From NCBI GenBank assembly GCA_029550345.1, contig JAKPHK010000059.1, positions 1 to 64,000 on the forward strand: 64,000 nt of DNA. Direction: 5' to 3'. Origin of the DNA: Pseudomonadota bacterium. GTDB lineage: Bacteria > Pseudomonadota > Alphaproteobacteria > Sphingomonadales > Sphingomonadaceae. Under the pieces are notes generated by a model that saw only the letters and a list, made by a program, of their open reading frames with translations, searched no databases and had not been told where the DNA came from. A program made the translations under genes and the position numbers. How positions within the stretch are numbered: the stretch's first letter is position 1; every line of letters begins with the position of its first letter. Positions 39,264 through 47,998 of the stretch are shown one piece after another.

Positions 39264-41497
39264 GCGCAGCCGCGACGCGTCCGGCCCGGAGCCTGTTCGT
39301 CGTCACGATCCTGACCGGATCGTTCCTGCTGTTCCTGATCCAACCGATGGTGGCGCGGATGGCATTGCCCCGGCTGGGCGGCGCGCCGAACGTCTGGAAC
39401 AGCGCGATGCTGGTCTATCAAGCGCTGCTGCTGGCGGGATACTGGTATGCCCACCGCCTCTCCCGCCTGCCGTTCAAGCGGCAGACCCGGCTGCACCTGG
39501 CGCTTTACGCCGTGGCCTTGTTGGCCCTGCCGGTCGGCCTGGTCGAAATGGATCCGCCGCGCCCAGGCATGGAGGTGTTCTGGGTTCCGGCCTTTCTGGC
39601 GCTGTCGATCGGGCCGGTGTTCTTCCTGGTTTCTTCCCAGGCTCCGCTGATGCAGCGCTGGTTTGCGCGGCACCCGCAGGCGGGCGAGCCCTGGGCGCTC
39701 TATGCCGCGTCAAACCTGGGCAGTTTTGCGGGCCTGATCGCCTATCCGCTGCTGGTTGAGCCGCTGCTGCCGCTGCGCGCCCAGGCCTGGCTGTGGAGCG
39801 CGGGCTATGCCTTGCTGCTGGGGCTGATCTGGCTGAGTGCGCGGGCGCGCAGCCGCTTGCCCGAACCGGCGTTGGCCGGAGCCTTTGCACCCGCTGCTGC
39901 GGTTGCCGCCCCAGACCCGATCCCGGCCCGGCGCAAGGCTTTGTGGATTGCGCTGGCGGCAGTTCCGTCGGGGCTGATGCTTTCCACCACCACGCATCTC
40001 ACCACTGATATTTTCGCCATGCCGCTGCTGTGGGTGATCCCGCTCGGAATCTATCTGCTCAGTTTCGTTATCGCCTTTGCCGAACAGCGCATGACGGCAC
40101 GAGTGATCTCGGCGCTTGCCTGGCCCGCAGTGCTCGGGATCGGGGGGCTGGCGATGGTCTCGCAAGGGTCGAACGGCCTGCTCCCGGTGATCGCGGCGCT
40201 GGCGATGTTGTTCTTTGTCTGCACCGCGCTGCACACCCGGCTTTACGACTGTCGTCCGGCGGCGGAGCAGTTGACCACCTTCTATCTGGTGATGTCGGCG
40301 GGTGGCGTACTGGGCGGGCTGTTCACAGCGCTGATCGCGCCGCTGGTGTTTGATTGGGTCTGGGAACATCCGCTGCTGGTTCTGGCCGCTGCGCTGCTGC
40401 TCCCGCGCCAGGGTTGGCTTAACTGGCCGCACACCAAGCCGCTTGAGCGGGAGGCACGGCTGCTGGTGATCGGGGTAGCCGGGGCGGCGATCGGGCTGAT
40501 GGTCTGGCAGCTTTACCAGACCAACCAGTATGAAGGCACCGAGACTGCCCGCTGGGTGCTGAGCGGCGGAATCGCGCTACTCGGGCTGGTGCTGGTTCCG
40601 TGGCGATGGGCGGCAGCGGGGTTGCTGGTCACGGTCATGCTGGTCCAGGGCGGATTCCAGACCGTTCAGGACAGCCGTGACGGGATCAGGACCCGGTCCT
40701 ATTTCGGAATCTACACCGTGCGAGACTATGCCAGCGGCGGGATCCGTACCCTTGCCCATGGCACCACACTGCACGGCCAGCAATCGACCGAGGCAACGGC
40801 GAAGTGCCTGCCGCTAAGCTACTATGGGCCTGGATCGGGCGCGGCGATCGGCTTTGCCAATGCCTCGCGGCTGTTTCCGGTGCGACCGCGACTGGGGGTG
40901 GTGGGACTCGGCACCGGATCGCTGACCGGCTATGCCCGGCCCGGCCAGAGCTGGACGGTGTTCGAGATTGACCAGGCCGTGCTCAACCTGTCGCGCAACG
41001 GCACTTTCACCTATCTACGCGATTGCGCGCCGCAGACCCGGGTGGTGCTGGGCGATGCCCGGATTGAGCTTGGCCGGGTTCGCGCGGGCAGTTTCGATCT
41101 GCTGGCGATCGATGCTTTTTCGTCAGATTCGATCCCCCTGCACCTGTTCACCGATGAGGCATTCGGCGTCTATCTCGATGCCCTGGCACCGCGCGGGATC
41201 CTGCTGGTGCACATTTCCAACCGCTTCATCGATCTGGAACCAGCCCTGGCGGCGGAGGTCAGGGCGCGCGGCCTGCACGCCGCGGTGCGAGAGGATGAGC
41301 CTCCGCCAGGCACGCAGTGGACGCCGTCAACCTGGGTTGCCGTGGTGCGCGATCCCGATCAGTTGGCCGCGCTGGAGCGCGTCGCCCCGGCGATGGCATG
41401 GAGAAAACTCAAGCCGCCCGCCTCGCGCGTCTGGAGCGATGACCACGCTTCGATCCTGCCCTATGTTACCTGGGCCAACTTTCTGGGAAGACAATGA
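39260..41497 (+). CDS. Fused membrane transporter-like / spermidine-synthase-like protein
   Basis: A 745-residue protein. The N-terminal half (to about residue 460) is a polytopic membrane domain with roughly eleven hydrophobic segments. The C-terminal part is a spermidine-synthase-like SAM-binding fold with GVVGLGTGSLTGYA, FEIDQAVLNLSRNG, GDARIEL and LLAIDAFSSDSIPLHLF. The usual family name is fused MFS/spermidine synthase; whether it makes polyamines or methylates or binds another compound is unproven. It overlaps GNAT gene 3 and the gamma-carbonic anhydrase gene by four bases each. Confidence 0.85.
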   Translation: MSAAATRPARSLFVVTILTGSFLLFLIQPMVARMALPRLGGAPNVWNSAMLVYQALLLAGYWYAHRLSRLPFKRQTRLHLALYAVALLALPVGLVEMDPPRPGMEVFWVPAFLALSIGPVFFLVSSQAPLMQRWFARHPQAGEPWALYAASNLGSFAGLIAYPLLVEPLLPLRAQAWLWSAGYALLLGLIWLSARARSRLPEPALAGAFAPAAAVAAPDPIPARRKALWIALAAVPSGLMLSTTTHLTTDIFAMPLLWVIPLGIYLLSFVIAFAEQRMTARVISALAWPAVLGIGGLAMVSQGSNGLLPVIAALAMLFFVCTALHTRLYDCRPAAEQLTTFYLVMSAGGVLGGLFTALIAPLVFDWVWEHPLLVLAAALLLPRQGWLNWPHTKPLEREARLLVIGVAGAAIGLMVWQLYQTNQYEGTETARWVLSGGIALLGLVLVPWRWAAAGLLVTVMLVQGGFQTVQDSRDGIRTRSYFGIYTVRDYASGGIRTLAHGTTLHGQQSTEATAKCLPLSYYGPGSGAAIGFANASRLFPVRPRLGVVGLGTGSLTGYARPGQSWTVFEIDQAVLNLSRNGTFTYLRDCAPQTRVVLGDARIELGRVRAGSFDLLAIDAFSSDSIPLHLFTDEAFGVYLDALAPRGILLVHISNRFIDLEPALAAEVRARGLHAAVREDEPPPGTQWTPSTWVAVVRDPDQLAALERVAPAMAWRKLKPPASRVWSDDHASILPYVTWANFLGRQ

Positions 41498-42066
41498 CCA
41501 TGAACCGCCCTGATACCACCATCATCGCCTTTGGCGGCAAAACCCCCAAGATCCACGATAGGGCCTTCATCGCCCCTGGTTGCCGGATCATCGGCGATGT
41601 CGAGATCGGGCCCGATGCTTCGATCTGGTACAATTGCGTGCTGCGCGGCGATGCCAGCCGGATTGTGATCGGCGCGCGCACCAACGTACAGGACGGCAGC
41701 GTGATCCATTGCGATGGTCCCCAGCCCGGCGCGCCCGATGGCTATCCAACCTTGATCGGGGATGACGTGCTGATCGGTCACATGGCAATGGTCCACGGTA
41801 CGGTGATCGAGGACAAGGGCTTCGTCGGCTTTGCCGCACAGACCATGAACGGCTGCGTGATTGAGCGCGAGGGGATGCTGGCGGCAGGGGCGTTGCTCGC
41901 GCCGGGCAAGCGGATTACCGCGCGCCAGCTATGGGCCGGGCGCCCCGCAACCTTCATGCGCGAACTGGATGACCGGGCGATCGCCGGGCTGCAACTGGGC
42001 GTTGCCCACTATGTCGAGAACGGCAAACTCCATGCCGCGCTTTACGATGGCACGTCCGAAGGCTGA
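41494..42066 (+). CDS. Gamma-class carbonic anhydrase family protein
   Basis: A 190-residue left-handed beta-helix protein with the hexapeptide pattern CRIIGDVEIGPDASIWYNCV, RIVIGARTNVQDGSVIHC and DVLIGHMAMVHGTVI. Histidines in VIHC and GHMAMVHG sit where the zinc or iron ligands of gamma-carbonic anhydrases lie. These proteins hydrate CO2, and some family members have other roles. The start could be ATG at 41494 or 41500. Its end overlaps the DUF167 gene by 20 bases. Confidence 0.9.
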   Translation: MTMNRPDTTIIAFGGKTPKIHDRAFIAPGCRIIGDVEIGPDASIWYNCVLRGDASRIVIGARTNVQDGSVIHCDGPQPGAPDGYPTLIGDDVLIGHMAMVHGTVIEDKGFVGFAAQTMNGCVIEREGMLAAGALLAPGKRITARQLWAGRPATFMRELDDRAIAGLQLGVAHYVENGKLHAALYDGTSEG

Positions 42067-42325
42067 TTTCCCTTCTGCCGAAGCGATCCGCGCGCTGGCC
42101 GATGACGAAGGGCGGCTGGCGCTGCGCGTTACACCGGGCGCACGGATCGAAGCGATTGAACTGGGTAACAATGCCGTGGTGGTAAAGGTCCGCGCCAAGC
42201 CGCAGGACGGCAAGGCCAACGATGCGGTAATCGGGTTGTTGGCTCGGGCGCTCGATCTTGCGCCGTCTCGGCTCACCCTGCTGCGCGGCGAAACCGGGCG
42301 CGACAAGCTGGTGCGGATCAGTTGA
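42047..42325 (+). CDS. DUF167 (YggU-like) family protein
   Basis: A 92-residue protein with the YggU/DUF167 segment LRVTPGARIEAIELGNNAVV and RAKPQDGKANDAVIGLLARAL. The family has no proven function; structures show a small alpha/beta fold. ATG at 42047 is inside the preceding gene's last codons; the reading frame runs further upstream but only this start gives the known length. The end overlaps the convergent DUF1275 gene by eight bases. Confidence 0.85.
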   Translation: MARPKADFPSAEAIRALADDEGRLALRVTPGARIEAIELGNNAVVVKVRAKPQDGKANDAVIGLLARALDLAPSRLTLLRGETGRDKLVRIS

Positions 42326-42944
42326 TCGCCAGCTTTCGCGCGCGCACGGCCAGCAGCAGCGCCCAGCCTGCCGCCAGCCATAGCGCGACTTCCGGCAAGC
42401 TGGTCAAGGCAAAGGCCCCGCTGACCGCGCCGAGTGCCAGGCCAAGCCACAGCAACAGCCAGCTCTCCCATCCGGCGCCGCCGGTACCCATTAGCCGCGC
42501 TGCCAACCCCTGCGCCATACGGACCAGTGCGCCGGTCATATAGGTCAGCCCGACAGAGACCTCTCCGTCCTTCTGGAAGGTGTTGTTGAGCGCGCCCATG
42601 GCAAGAACCAGCAGCGCCAGCTGGATGGCCGGCGTATCGACGATCGCCGCTCCGGTGAGTAAGACTGCGACCAGCGCAAGAACCACGAACTTGCGCTGCA
42701 CTCCAGCCCTGGCGGCAACGATTGCGCCGCCGAAGACTCCCAGCACAAAGCCCAGGATCAGGGCTGCGGGAATGATCGCACTGTGCGGCGCGGTGATCAG
42801 ATCGACTCCCAGCCGGGTGGTGTTCCCCGACATGAACGAGACGAAATAACTGTTGGCTGACAGGAAGCCGATCGCATCGACATAACCCGCCAGTGCAGCG
42901 GCGGCGACCGCCAAACGGCGGCGCGAACGGTCGATCGAGTTCAT
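42318..42944 (-). CDS. YoaK-family (DUF1275) membrane protein
   Basis: A 208-residue membrane protein with about six hydrophobic helices. It opens with an arginine-rich cytoplasmic stretch (MNSIDRSRRRLAVAAAALAG) and has the family segment YVDAIGFLSANSYFVSFMSGNTTRLG. Function is unknown; the family has been discussed as possible transporters. It is a single-gene unit between the DUF167 gene and the globin gene. Confidence 0.88.
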   Translation of the reverse strand: MNSIDRSRRRLAVAAAALAGYVDAIGFLSANSYFVSFMSGNTTRLGVDLITAPHSAIIPAALILGFVLGVFGGAIVAARAGVQRKFVVLALVAVLLTGAAIVDTPAIQLALLVLAMGALNNTFQKDGEVSVGLTYMTGALVRMAQGLAARLMGTGGAGWESWLLLWLGLALGAVSGAFALTSLPEVALWLAAGWALLLAVRARKLAIN

Positions 42945-42981
42945 GCTTGCGGTTTAGCGCGGACCGGCCGCGCTGGCCAGT

Positions 42982-43392
42982 TCAGTCGCGGGCCATGCCC
43001 TTGGCCATGCGTGAGAGCACTTCGGCCATGGCATCGGCGATCTCCCGGTCAGCAACCTCGCTATCGGCGATCGCCCGCTCCATCGCTTCGGCCCATTGGG
43101 TCGCGGTCTGGCGGTTGATCGGGAAAGGCGCGTGCATGGACATCATGCACTTACCGGGGTTCGCCTCAAACCAGTCACGCGGGCCGCCGGCCCAACCGGC
43201 CAGGAATTGCGGCAGCGCACTGCGCATCGCGCCCAGATCGGGGGCATGGATTGCACGCAGTTCGGCATAGGCCGGGTCCTGATCCATCAGGTCATAGAAG
43301 CGGTCGGCAATCGCCTGCAACACCGGATGTCCGCCAATCCGTGCAAACGGGGTGGTGGGCAGGGAATCGGCGGCAGGAGCGGTACTCGTCAC
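42982..43392 (-). CDS. Group II truncated haemoglobin
   Basis: A 136-residue globin of the trHb2 class. Visible residues: Y33 (B10 position), the WAGGPRDWF bend, H87 as proximal haem ligand in MHAPFPI, and W100 at the G8 position that marks group II. Members bind oxygen or nitric oxide and can act in NO detoxification or redox sensing. The start is GTG at 43392, with AAAGGA upstream at 43409-43404. An FNR/FixK-like palindrome and a folded leader precede it (see separate entries), which suits oxygen- or NO-dependent control. Confidence 0.92.
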   Translation of the reverse strand: MTSTAPAADSLPTTPFARIGGHPVLQAIADRFYDLMDQDPAYAELRAIHAPDLGAMRSALPQFLAGWAGGPRDWFEANPGKCMMSMHAPFPINRQTATQWAEAMERAIADSEVADREIADAMAEVLSRMAKGMARD

Positions 43393-43402
43393 GGCGGGGT
43401 TC

Positions 43403-43452
43403 GTCCTTTGGACAGGATACTACAGCCACGGGCCTAGCCGTGGATGCTGTCC
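43403..43452 (-). promoter_or_regulatory. Structured leader in front of the globin gene, possible RNA switch
   Basis: On the minus strand GGACAG (43452-43447) can pair with CTGTCC (43415-43410) around a second stem of CCACGG (43443-43438) and CCGTGG (43431-43426). The same CTGTCC contains GTCC (43413-43410), which can instead pair with GGAC (43406-43403) that overlaps the ribosome-binding site AAAGGA. The two pairings exclude each other, so one fold frees and the other hides the ribosome site. No known riboswitch is recognised, and the long stem could also be a transcription attenuator. Confidence 0.4.
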
Positions 43453-43458
43453 AGCAAA

Positions 43459-43472
43459 TTGACCCGGGTCAA
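43459..43472. promoter_or_regulatory. FNR/FixK-type palindrome upstream of the globin gene
   Basis: TTGACCCGGGTCAA is a perfect 14-base palindrome of the form TTGA-N6-TCAA, the general pattern of FNR/FixK/NnrR-type boxes. Its centre lies about 73 bases before the globin GTG, and the site overlaps the stop codon of clpA. It fits regulation of a haem protein by oxygen or NO. No regulator gene is in the window. Confidence 0.55.
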
Positions 43473-45859
43473 TCGCCGCTGGCTTCGGGAGCCGCTTTGC
43501 CCTTGCGCTTCGGCTTTGGCTTGGCAGTCGCCGCCGCTGCTGCTTCCGCCGCTTTCCTGGCCTTGCGGTCAAGCTTGGGTGGGGCCGGGGTCAGCTCGAA
43601 CGACAAGGCATCATCCTTCACCGAAACGTGCACTTCGCCGCCATGGCGCAGCTTGCCGAACAACAGCTCCTCGGCCAGCGGTTGCTTGACCTTGTCCTGG
43701 ATCAGCCGGGCCATCGGCCGCGCGCCATAGAGCTTGTCGTACCCGCGTTTGCCCAGCCATTCGCGCGCATCGCCGTCGAACTGGATGTGGACGTTCTGCT
43801 CGGCCAGTTGCAGCTCCAGCTGGAGCACGAACTTTTCGACCACCCGCGCGATCACCTCGGTGCCGAGGTAGGCGAACGGGACGATCGCATCGAGCCGGTT
43901 GCGGAATTCGGGGCTGAACATCTTCTTGACCGCTTCATCACCGGCATCGGCCTTGGAAACATCGCCAAAGCCGATCCCTTGCCGCGCCATGTCGCTGGCC
44001 CCGGCATTGGTGGTCATGATCAGGATCACGTTGCGGAAATCGACCGTCTTGCCGTGGTGATCGGTCAGGCGGCCATTGTCCATCACCTGCAGCAGGATGT
44101 TGAACAGGTCGGGGTGAGCCTTTTCGATTTCGTCGAGCAGCAGGACGCAATGCGGCTGCTGATCGATTGCATCGGTAAGCAGTCCGCCCTGGTCATAGCC
44201 GACATAGCCCGGAGGCGCACCGATCAGGCGCGAAACCGAATGGCGCTCCATATATTCGGACATATCGAAGCGCTGCATCGGGATGCCCATGATCTCGGCC
44301 AGTTGCTTGGAAACCTCGGTCTTGCCGACGCCGGTCGGGCCGGAGAACAGGAACGAGCCGATCGGCTTGTCGGGATCGCGCAGCCCCGCGCGGCTCAGCT
44401 TCATTGCGCTGGCCAGCACCTCGATGGCCCTGTCCTGGCCGAAAACGACCCGCTTCAGGTCCTTTTCGAGATGTTCGAGTGCCTGGCGATCGTCGGTCGA
44501 TACGTTCTTGGGCGGGATCCGCGCCATGGTTGCGATGACCTGCTCGATCTCGCGCGGGCCGATGGTCTTCTTGCGGCGGCTGGGCGGAACCAGCATCTGC
44601 ATCGCGCCGACCTCGTCAATCACATCGATCGCCTTGTCGGGCAATTTGCGGTCGTTGATATAGCGCGCTGACAGTTCCACCGCGGTCTTGATCGCGTCGG
44701 GTGTGTAGCGCACGCCGTGGTGCTCCTCGAAGGCGCTGCGAAGGCCCTTCAGGATCTTGATCGTGTCCTCGATCGTGGGTTCGTTGACGTCGATCTTCTG
44801 GAACCGGCGCAGTAGCGCACGGTCCTTTTCGAAGTGGTTGCGGAATTCCTTGTAGGTGGTCGATCCGATGCAACGGATCGTTCCGCCCGAAAGAGCTGGT
44901 TTCAGCAGGTTTGAGGCATCCATCGCCCCGCCACTGGTCGCCCCGGCGCCGATCACGGTGTGGATTTCATCGATGAACAGCACCGCTTCGGGCATCTTCT
45001 CAAGCTCGGACACGACCTGCTTAAGCCGTTCCTCGAAATCGCCGCGATAGCGGGTGCCCGCAAGGAGCGCGCCCATGTCGAGCGAATAGATCACCGCCTC
45101 GCTCAGCACCTCGGGGACTTCGCCCTCGACGATCTTACGCGCCAGCCCCTCGGCGATCGCGGTCTTGCCCACGCCGGGATCGCCGACATAGAGCGGGTTG
45201 TTTTTGGAGCGGCGGCAGAGGATCTGGATCGTCCGGTCCACTTCCGGGCCGCGCCCGATCAAGGGATCGACCTTTCCGGCCATCGCCTTTTCGTTGAGGT
45301 TGACGCAGAACTGGTCGAGCGCCGATTCCTTCTTGTCGCCCTTGGCCTGGGTCTTTTCCTCTGGTTGCGGCGCTTCGGGGGTTTCACTGCCCTGGGGCGA
45401 ACGATCCTCAACCTTCTTGCCGCCCTTGCCGATTCCGTGGCTGATGAAGCTGACCGCGTCGAGCCGGGTCATATCCTGCTGCTGGAGGAAATAGACCGCG
45501 TAGCTGTCGCGTTCGGAAAACAACGCAACCAGTACGTTTGCGCCGGTTACCGTATCCTTGCCGCTGGACTGGACGTGCAGGATCGCGCGCTGGATCACGC
45601 GCTGGAAACCCGCGGTGGGCGATGGGTCGCCCTTTTCCTGGGTCTTCAGCGATTGATATTCCTGATCAAGGTACTGTTTCACCACCTCGGTCAGTTCGGA
45701 CAGGTTTACGCCGCAAGCGGTCATCACCTGGGCGGCGTCGGGATCGTCGATCAGCGCGAGCAGTAGGTGCTCCAGTGTCGCATACTCATGGCTGCGGTCC
45801 GACGCATTGGTCAGCGCGGCGTGCAGCGTCTTTTCGAGGCTCTGTGCGAAACTGGGCAT
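43469..45859 (-). CDS. clpA: ATP-dependent Clp protease ATP-binding subunit ClpA
   Basis: A 796-residue Hsp100 unfoldase that feeds substrates to ClpP. Domains: an N-terminal Clp-N domain (about 1-145), AAA module 1 with GDPGVGKT (226-233), and AAA module 2 with GPTGVGKT (507-514), LLLDEIEKAH and the ClpP-docking IGF loop (628-630). The linker at 145-180 is charged. The C terminus after about 755 is an unusual Lys/Ala-rich tail. No clpS gene lies next to it, whereas in many alphaproteobacteria it does. Confidence 0.95.
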   Translation of the reverse strand: MPSFAQSLEKTLHAALTNASDRSHEYATLEHLLLALIDDPDAAQVMTACGVNLSELTEVVKQYLDQEYQSLKTQEKGDPSPTAGFQRVIQRAILHVQSSGKDTVTGANVLVALFSERDSYAVYFLQQQDMTRLDAVSFISHGIGKGGKKVEDRSPQGSETPEAPQPEEKTQAKGDKKESALDQFCVNLNEKAMAGKVDPLIGRGPEVDRTIQILCRRSKNNPLYVGDPGVGKTAIAEGLARKIVEGEVPEVLSEAVIYSLDMGALLAGTRYRGDFEERLKQVVSELEKMPEAVLFIDEIHTVIGAGATSGGAMDASNLLKPALSGGTIRCIGSTTYKEFRNHFEKDRALLRRFQKIDVNEPTIEDTIKILKGLRSAFEEHHGVRYTPDAIKTAVELSARYINDRKLPDKAIDVIDEVGAMQMLVPPSRRKKTIGPREIEQVIATMARIPPKNVSTDDRQALEHLEKDLKRVVFGQDRAIEVLASAMKLSRAGLRDPDKPIGSFLFSGPTGVGKTEVSKQLAEIMGIPMQRFDMSEYMERHSVSRLIGAPPGYVGYDQGGLLTDAIDQQPHCVLLLDEIEKAHPDLFNILLQVMDNGRLTDHHGKTVDFRNVILIMTTNAGASDMARQGIGFGDVSKADAGDEAVKKMFSPEFRNRLDAIVPFAYLGTEVIARVVEKFVLQLELQLAEQNVHIQFDGDAREWLGKRGYDKLYGARPMARLIQDKVKQPLAEELLFGKLRHGGEVHVSVKDDALSFELTPAPPKLDRKARKAAEAAAAATAKPKPKRKGKAAPEASGD

Positions 45860-45990
45860 CTATCGGTCTCTCTTCAGGGACGGTGTCGCTCCGGGCGGTG
45901 AATTTGGCACTGCCGGAGAATATGAGCAAACAGGGTTAACCAAAGCTATATGGGCACGCTCACCCCGGTCCGAAAGAGGGGGCGGCGCCA

Positions 45991-46191
45991 TCAGTCGGTC
46001 CGCGGCCTGAACAATGCGTCGGCGGCCAGACGGTGAGCCGCGGCCTTGTCGCGGTGCGCGCGCACGCGCTCAATCTCGGCCTCGAGCAGGGCGATCCGCG
46101 CGGCCAGTTCGTCTTGTGAATAGGAATCGAGCGCTTCCTTTGCCAGCAGAGTGGCGGCATCGCCCTTGGGCCGGGGAAAGTCTTCATCCAT
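45991..46191 (-). CDS. DUF1192 family small protein
   Basis: A 66-residue protein starting MDEDFPRPKGDAATLLAKEA and containing LDSYSQDELAARIALLEAEIERVRAHRDKAAA, which is a short amphipathic, coiled-coil-like helix. This is the DUF1192 pattern, common in alphaproteobacteria and often located next to a quinone oxidoreductase gene, as here (divergent, 92 bases away). Function is unknown. Confidence 0.82.
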   Translation of the reverse strand: MDEDFPRPKGDAATLLAKEALDSYSQDELAARIALLEAEIERVRAHRDKAAAHRLAADALFRPRTD

Positions 46192-46283
46192 TGCCCGGCA
46201 GAATCGGGCGGGATGCGCTTGCTGTCAACACGTCAAACGGATAAGGCCGAAATCCGCCGACGCGGCATCTGGGGGTATGGCAA

Positions 46284-47297
46284 ATGATTGAAACACTTGC
46301 GAAAACCATGAAGGCTGCGCATTTTGACGCGCCTGGCGGACCGGAAGTGCTCAAACTCGTCGATCTGCCGGTCCCCGATCTTCAGCCCGGCGATGCGTTG
46401 ATCCGGGTGGCCTATGCCGGGGTCAATCGGCCCGACGTGATCCAGCGCCTGGGGTTCTATCCGGCTCCGCCGGGTGCTTCGCCGGTGCCTGGGCTGGAGG
46501 TTTCGGGAGAGGTCGTGGCGCTGGGCGATGGGGTCGATCCGTCCCTGCTCGGCCAGCTCGTCTGCGCGCTGACTCCGGGTGGCGGCTATGCCGAATATTG
46601 CCGGGTTCCGGCCGCGCACTGCCTGCCGGTTCCGACTGGGTTGCCGCTCGACCAGGCTGCAGCGTTGCCCGAAACGCTGTTCACCGTCTGGCACAACGTG
46701 TTCGAGCGCGGCTACGCCCGCGAGGGTGAAACCATCCTGGTGCACGGCGGGACCAGCGGGATCGGTTCGATGACGATAATGCTGGGCAAACTGTTCGGTC
46801 TTACCGTGATCGCTACCTGCGGCGGGGCCGACAAGTGCGCCGAGGCGCTGAAGATCGGTGCCGATCATGCGATCGATTACAAGGCACAGGACTTCGTTGA
46901 GGAAGTGGCGCGGATCACCGGCGGCAAGGGCGTGGATCTGGTGCTCGATATGGTCGCCGGAGACTATGTAGCGCGCAACCTCAAATGCCTGGCCGACGAT
47001 GGCCGTCACGTAACCATCGCGGTCCAGGGCGGGGTGCGCGCGGAAATCAACATGGCCGAGGTGATGCGCCGCCGACTGCACCTGACCGGATCGACCCTGC
47101 GTCCGCGCTCCGACACGTTCAAGGCGCTGCTGGCCCAGGAAATTGCCCAGTTGGCCTGGCCGCTGGTCGAATCCGGGCAATTGCGCCCGGTCATGGACCG
47201 AACTTTCCCCCTGGCCGAGGCGGCCGCAGCCCACGCCCGGATGGAGCAGGGCGCTCATATCGGCAAGATCGTGCTGGCGGTCGGCGCTCAGTCGTAG
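46284..47297 (+). CDS. NAD(P)H-quinone oxidoreductase (medium-chain dehydrogenase/reductase)
   Basis: A 337-residue MDR protein with the Rossmann motif HGGTSGIGSMTIML and the quinone-oxidoreductase-type segments VAYAGVNRPDVIQRLGFYPA and VLDMVAGDYVARNL. It lacks the structural zinc cysteines of alcohol dehydrogenases, as quinone reductases do. It probably uses NADPH to reduce quinones or enones; the actual acceptor is open. Possible starts are ATG 46284 (taken) and 46308. It overlaps the convergent envelope gene by 10 bases. Confidence 0.88.
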   Translation: MIETLAKTMKAAHFDAPGGPEVLKLVDLPVPDLQPGDALIRVAYAGVNRPDVIQRLGFYPAPPGASPVPGLEVSGEVVALGDGVDPSLLGQLVCALTPGGGYAEYCRVPAAHCLPVPTGLPLDQAAALPETLFTVWHNVFERGYAREGETILVHGGTSGIGSMTIMLGKLFGLTVIATCGGADKCAEALKIGADHAIDYKAQDFVEEVARITGGKGVDLVLDMVAGDYVARNLKCLADDGRHVTIAVQGGVRAEINMAEVMRRRLHLTGSTLRPRSDTFKALLAQEIAQLAWPLVESGQLRPVMDRTFPLAEAAAAHARMEQGAHIGKIVLAVGAQS

Positions 47298-47998
47298 AAC
47301 CCGCCATAGTCGCCAGCCGGGGCTGAGGTGTTGAGTCGGTAGTTGTCCTTGAACAGCCAGCCCAACGCGTCGCGGCGCTTCTGTTTCTCGATCGTGGTCC
47401 GCAGCGATGGGTTGGTGACTACGGCGATCCCATCGATCACCCGGCCGATCTTCTTGCAGGTCCTGGCCAGTTCGCCGCGGTAGGCCGAAGCGCTGTTTCC
47501 GGCATTCGGCCGCATGACATAGGACGTTGTGCTGACATAGCTTTCCACGGCGACGGCCAGCTCACGGGCCAGTCCGGCTGGATTGAGCAGGCGGTCCTCG
47601 CCCATGTCCAGCTCGCTCGCGCTGTCTGACACGCGCACCTTCCAGCTGACCCTGATTTGGCTTCCGCCGCTGCCCTCCACCGGATCCAGACTGAAGCGGA
47701 CCATACTGCCCTCGCTGTCCGCAGCGGCGGGGATGACCAGATCGGTTTCGCCATCCTGGCCGATCATGACCTTGGGGCGTACCCGATCGATCCCCAGACG
47801 CTCAAGCGGTGAGGGGCAATTGGCAAGCTCCATGATCCGACTCTGAAAGGCGGGAACGGACATATTCAGCGAATCTTTGCCCGACAGCGGGTCCGAAATC
47901 GATCCGCACCGGCCAACCGCCAGGGCCAGTACAATCACCACCCCGGCGCAGCCTAAGCCTGATCGCCGCCACGTCCTAGTAGTCTGAAGGTCCTGCAT
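47288..47998 (-). CDS. Single-pass exported protein of unknown function
   Basis: A 236-residue protein with one hydrophobic helix (about residues 13-31) near the N terminus and a soluble domain behind it; I do not recognise the family. It contains several cysteines (KIGRV and TCKKIG region) and no known catalytic motif. Its ATG at 47998 overlaps the end of the upstream lipoprotein gene by 23 bases, so the two are translated together. The frame is open further upstream, so an earlier start is possible. It also overlaps the convergent quinone oxidoreductase by 10 bases. Confidence 0.68.
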   Translation of the reverse strand: MQDLQTTRTWRRSGLGCAGVVIVLALAVGRCGSISDPLSGKDSLNMSVPAFQSRIMELANCPSPLERLGIDRVRPKVMIGQDGETDLVIPAAADSEGSMVRFSLDPVEGSGGSQIRVSWKVRVSDSASELDMGEDRLLNPAGLARELAVAVESYVSTTSYVMRPNAGNSASAYRGELARTCKKIGRVIDGIAVVTNPSLRTTIEKQKRRDALGWLFKDNYRLNTSAPAGDYGGFYD

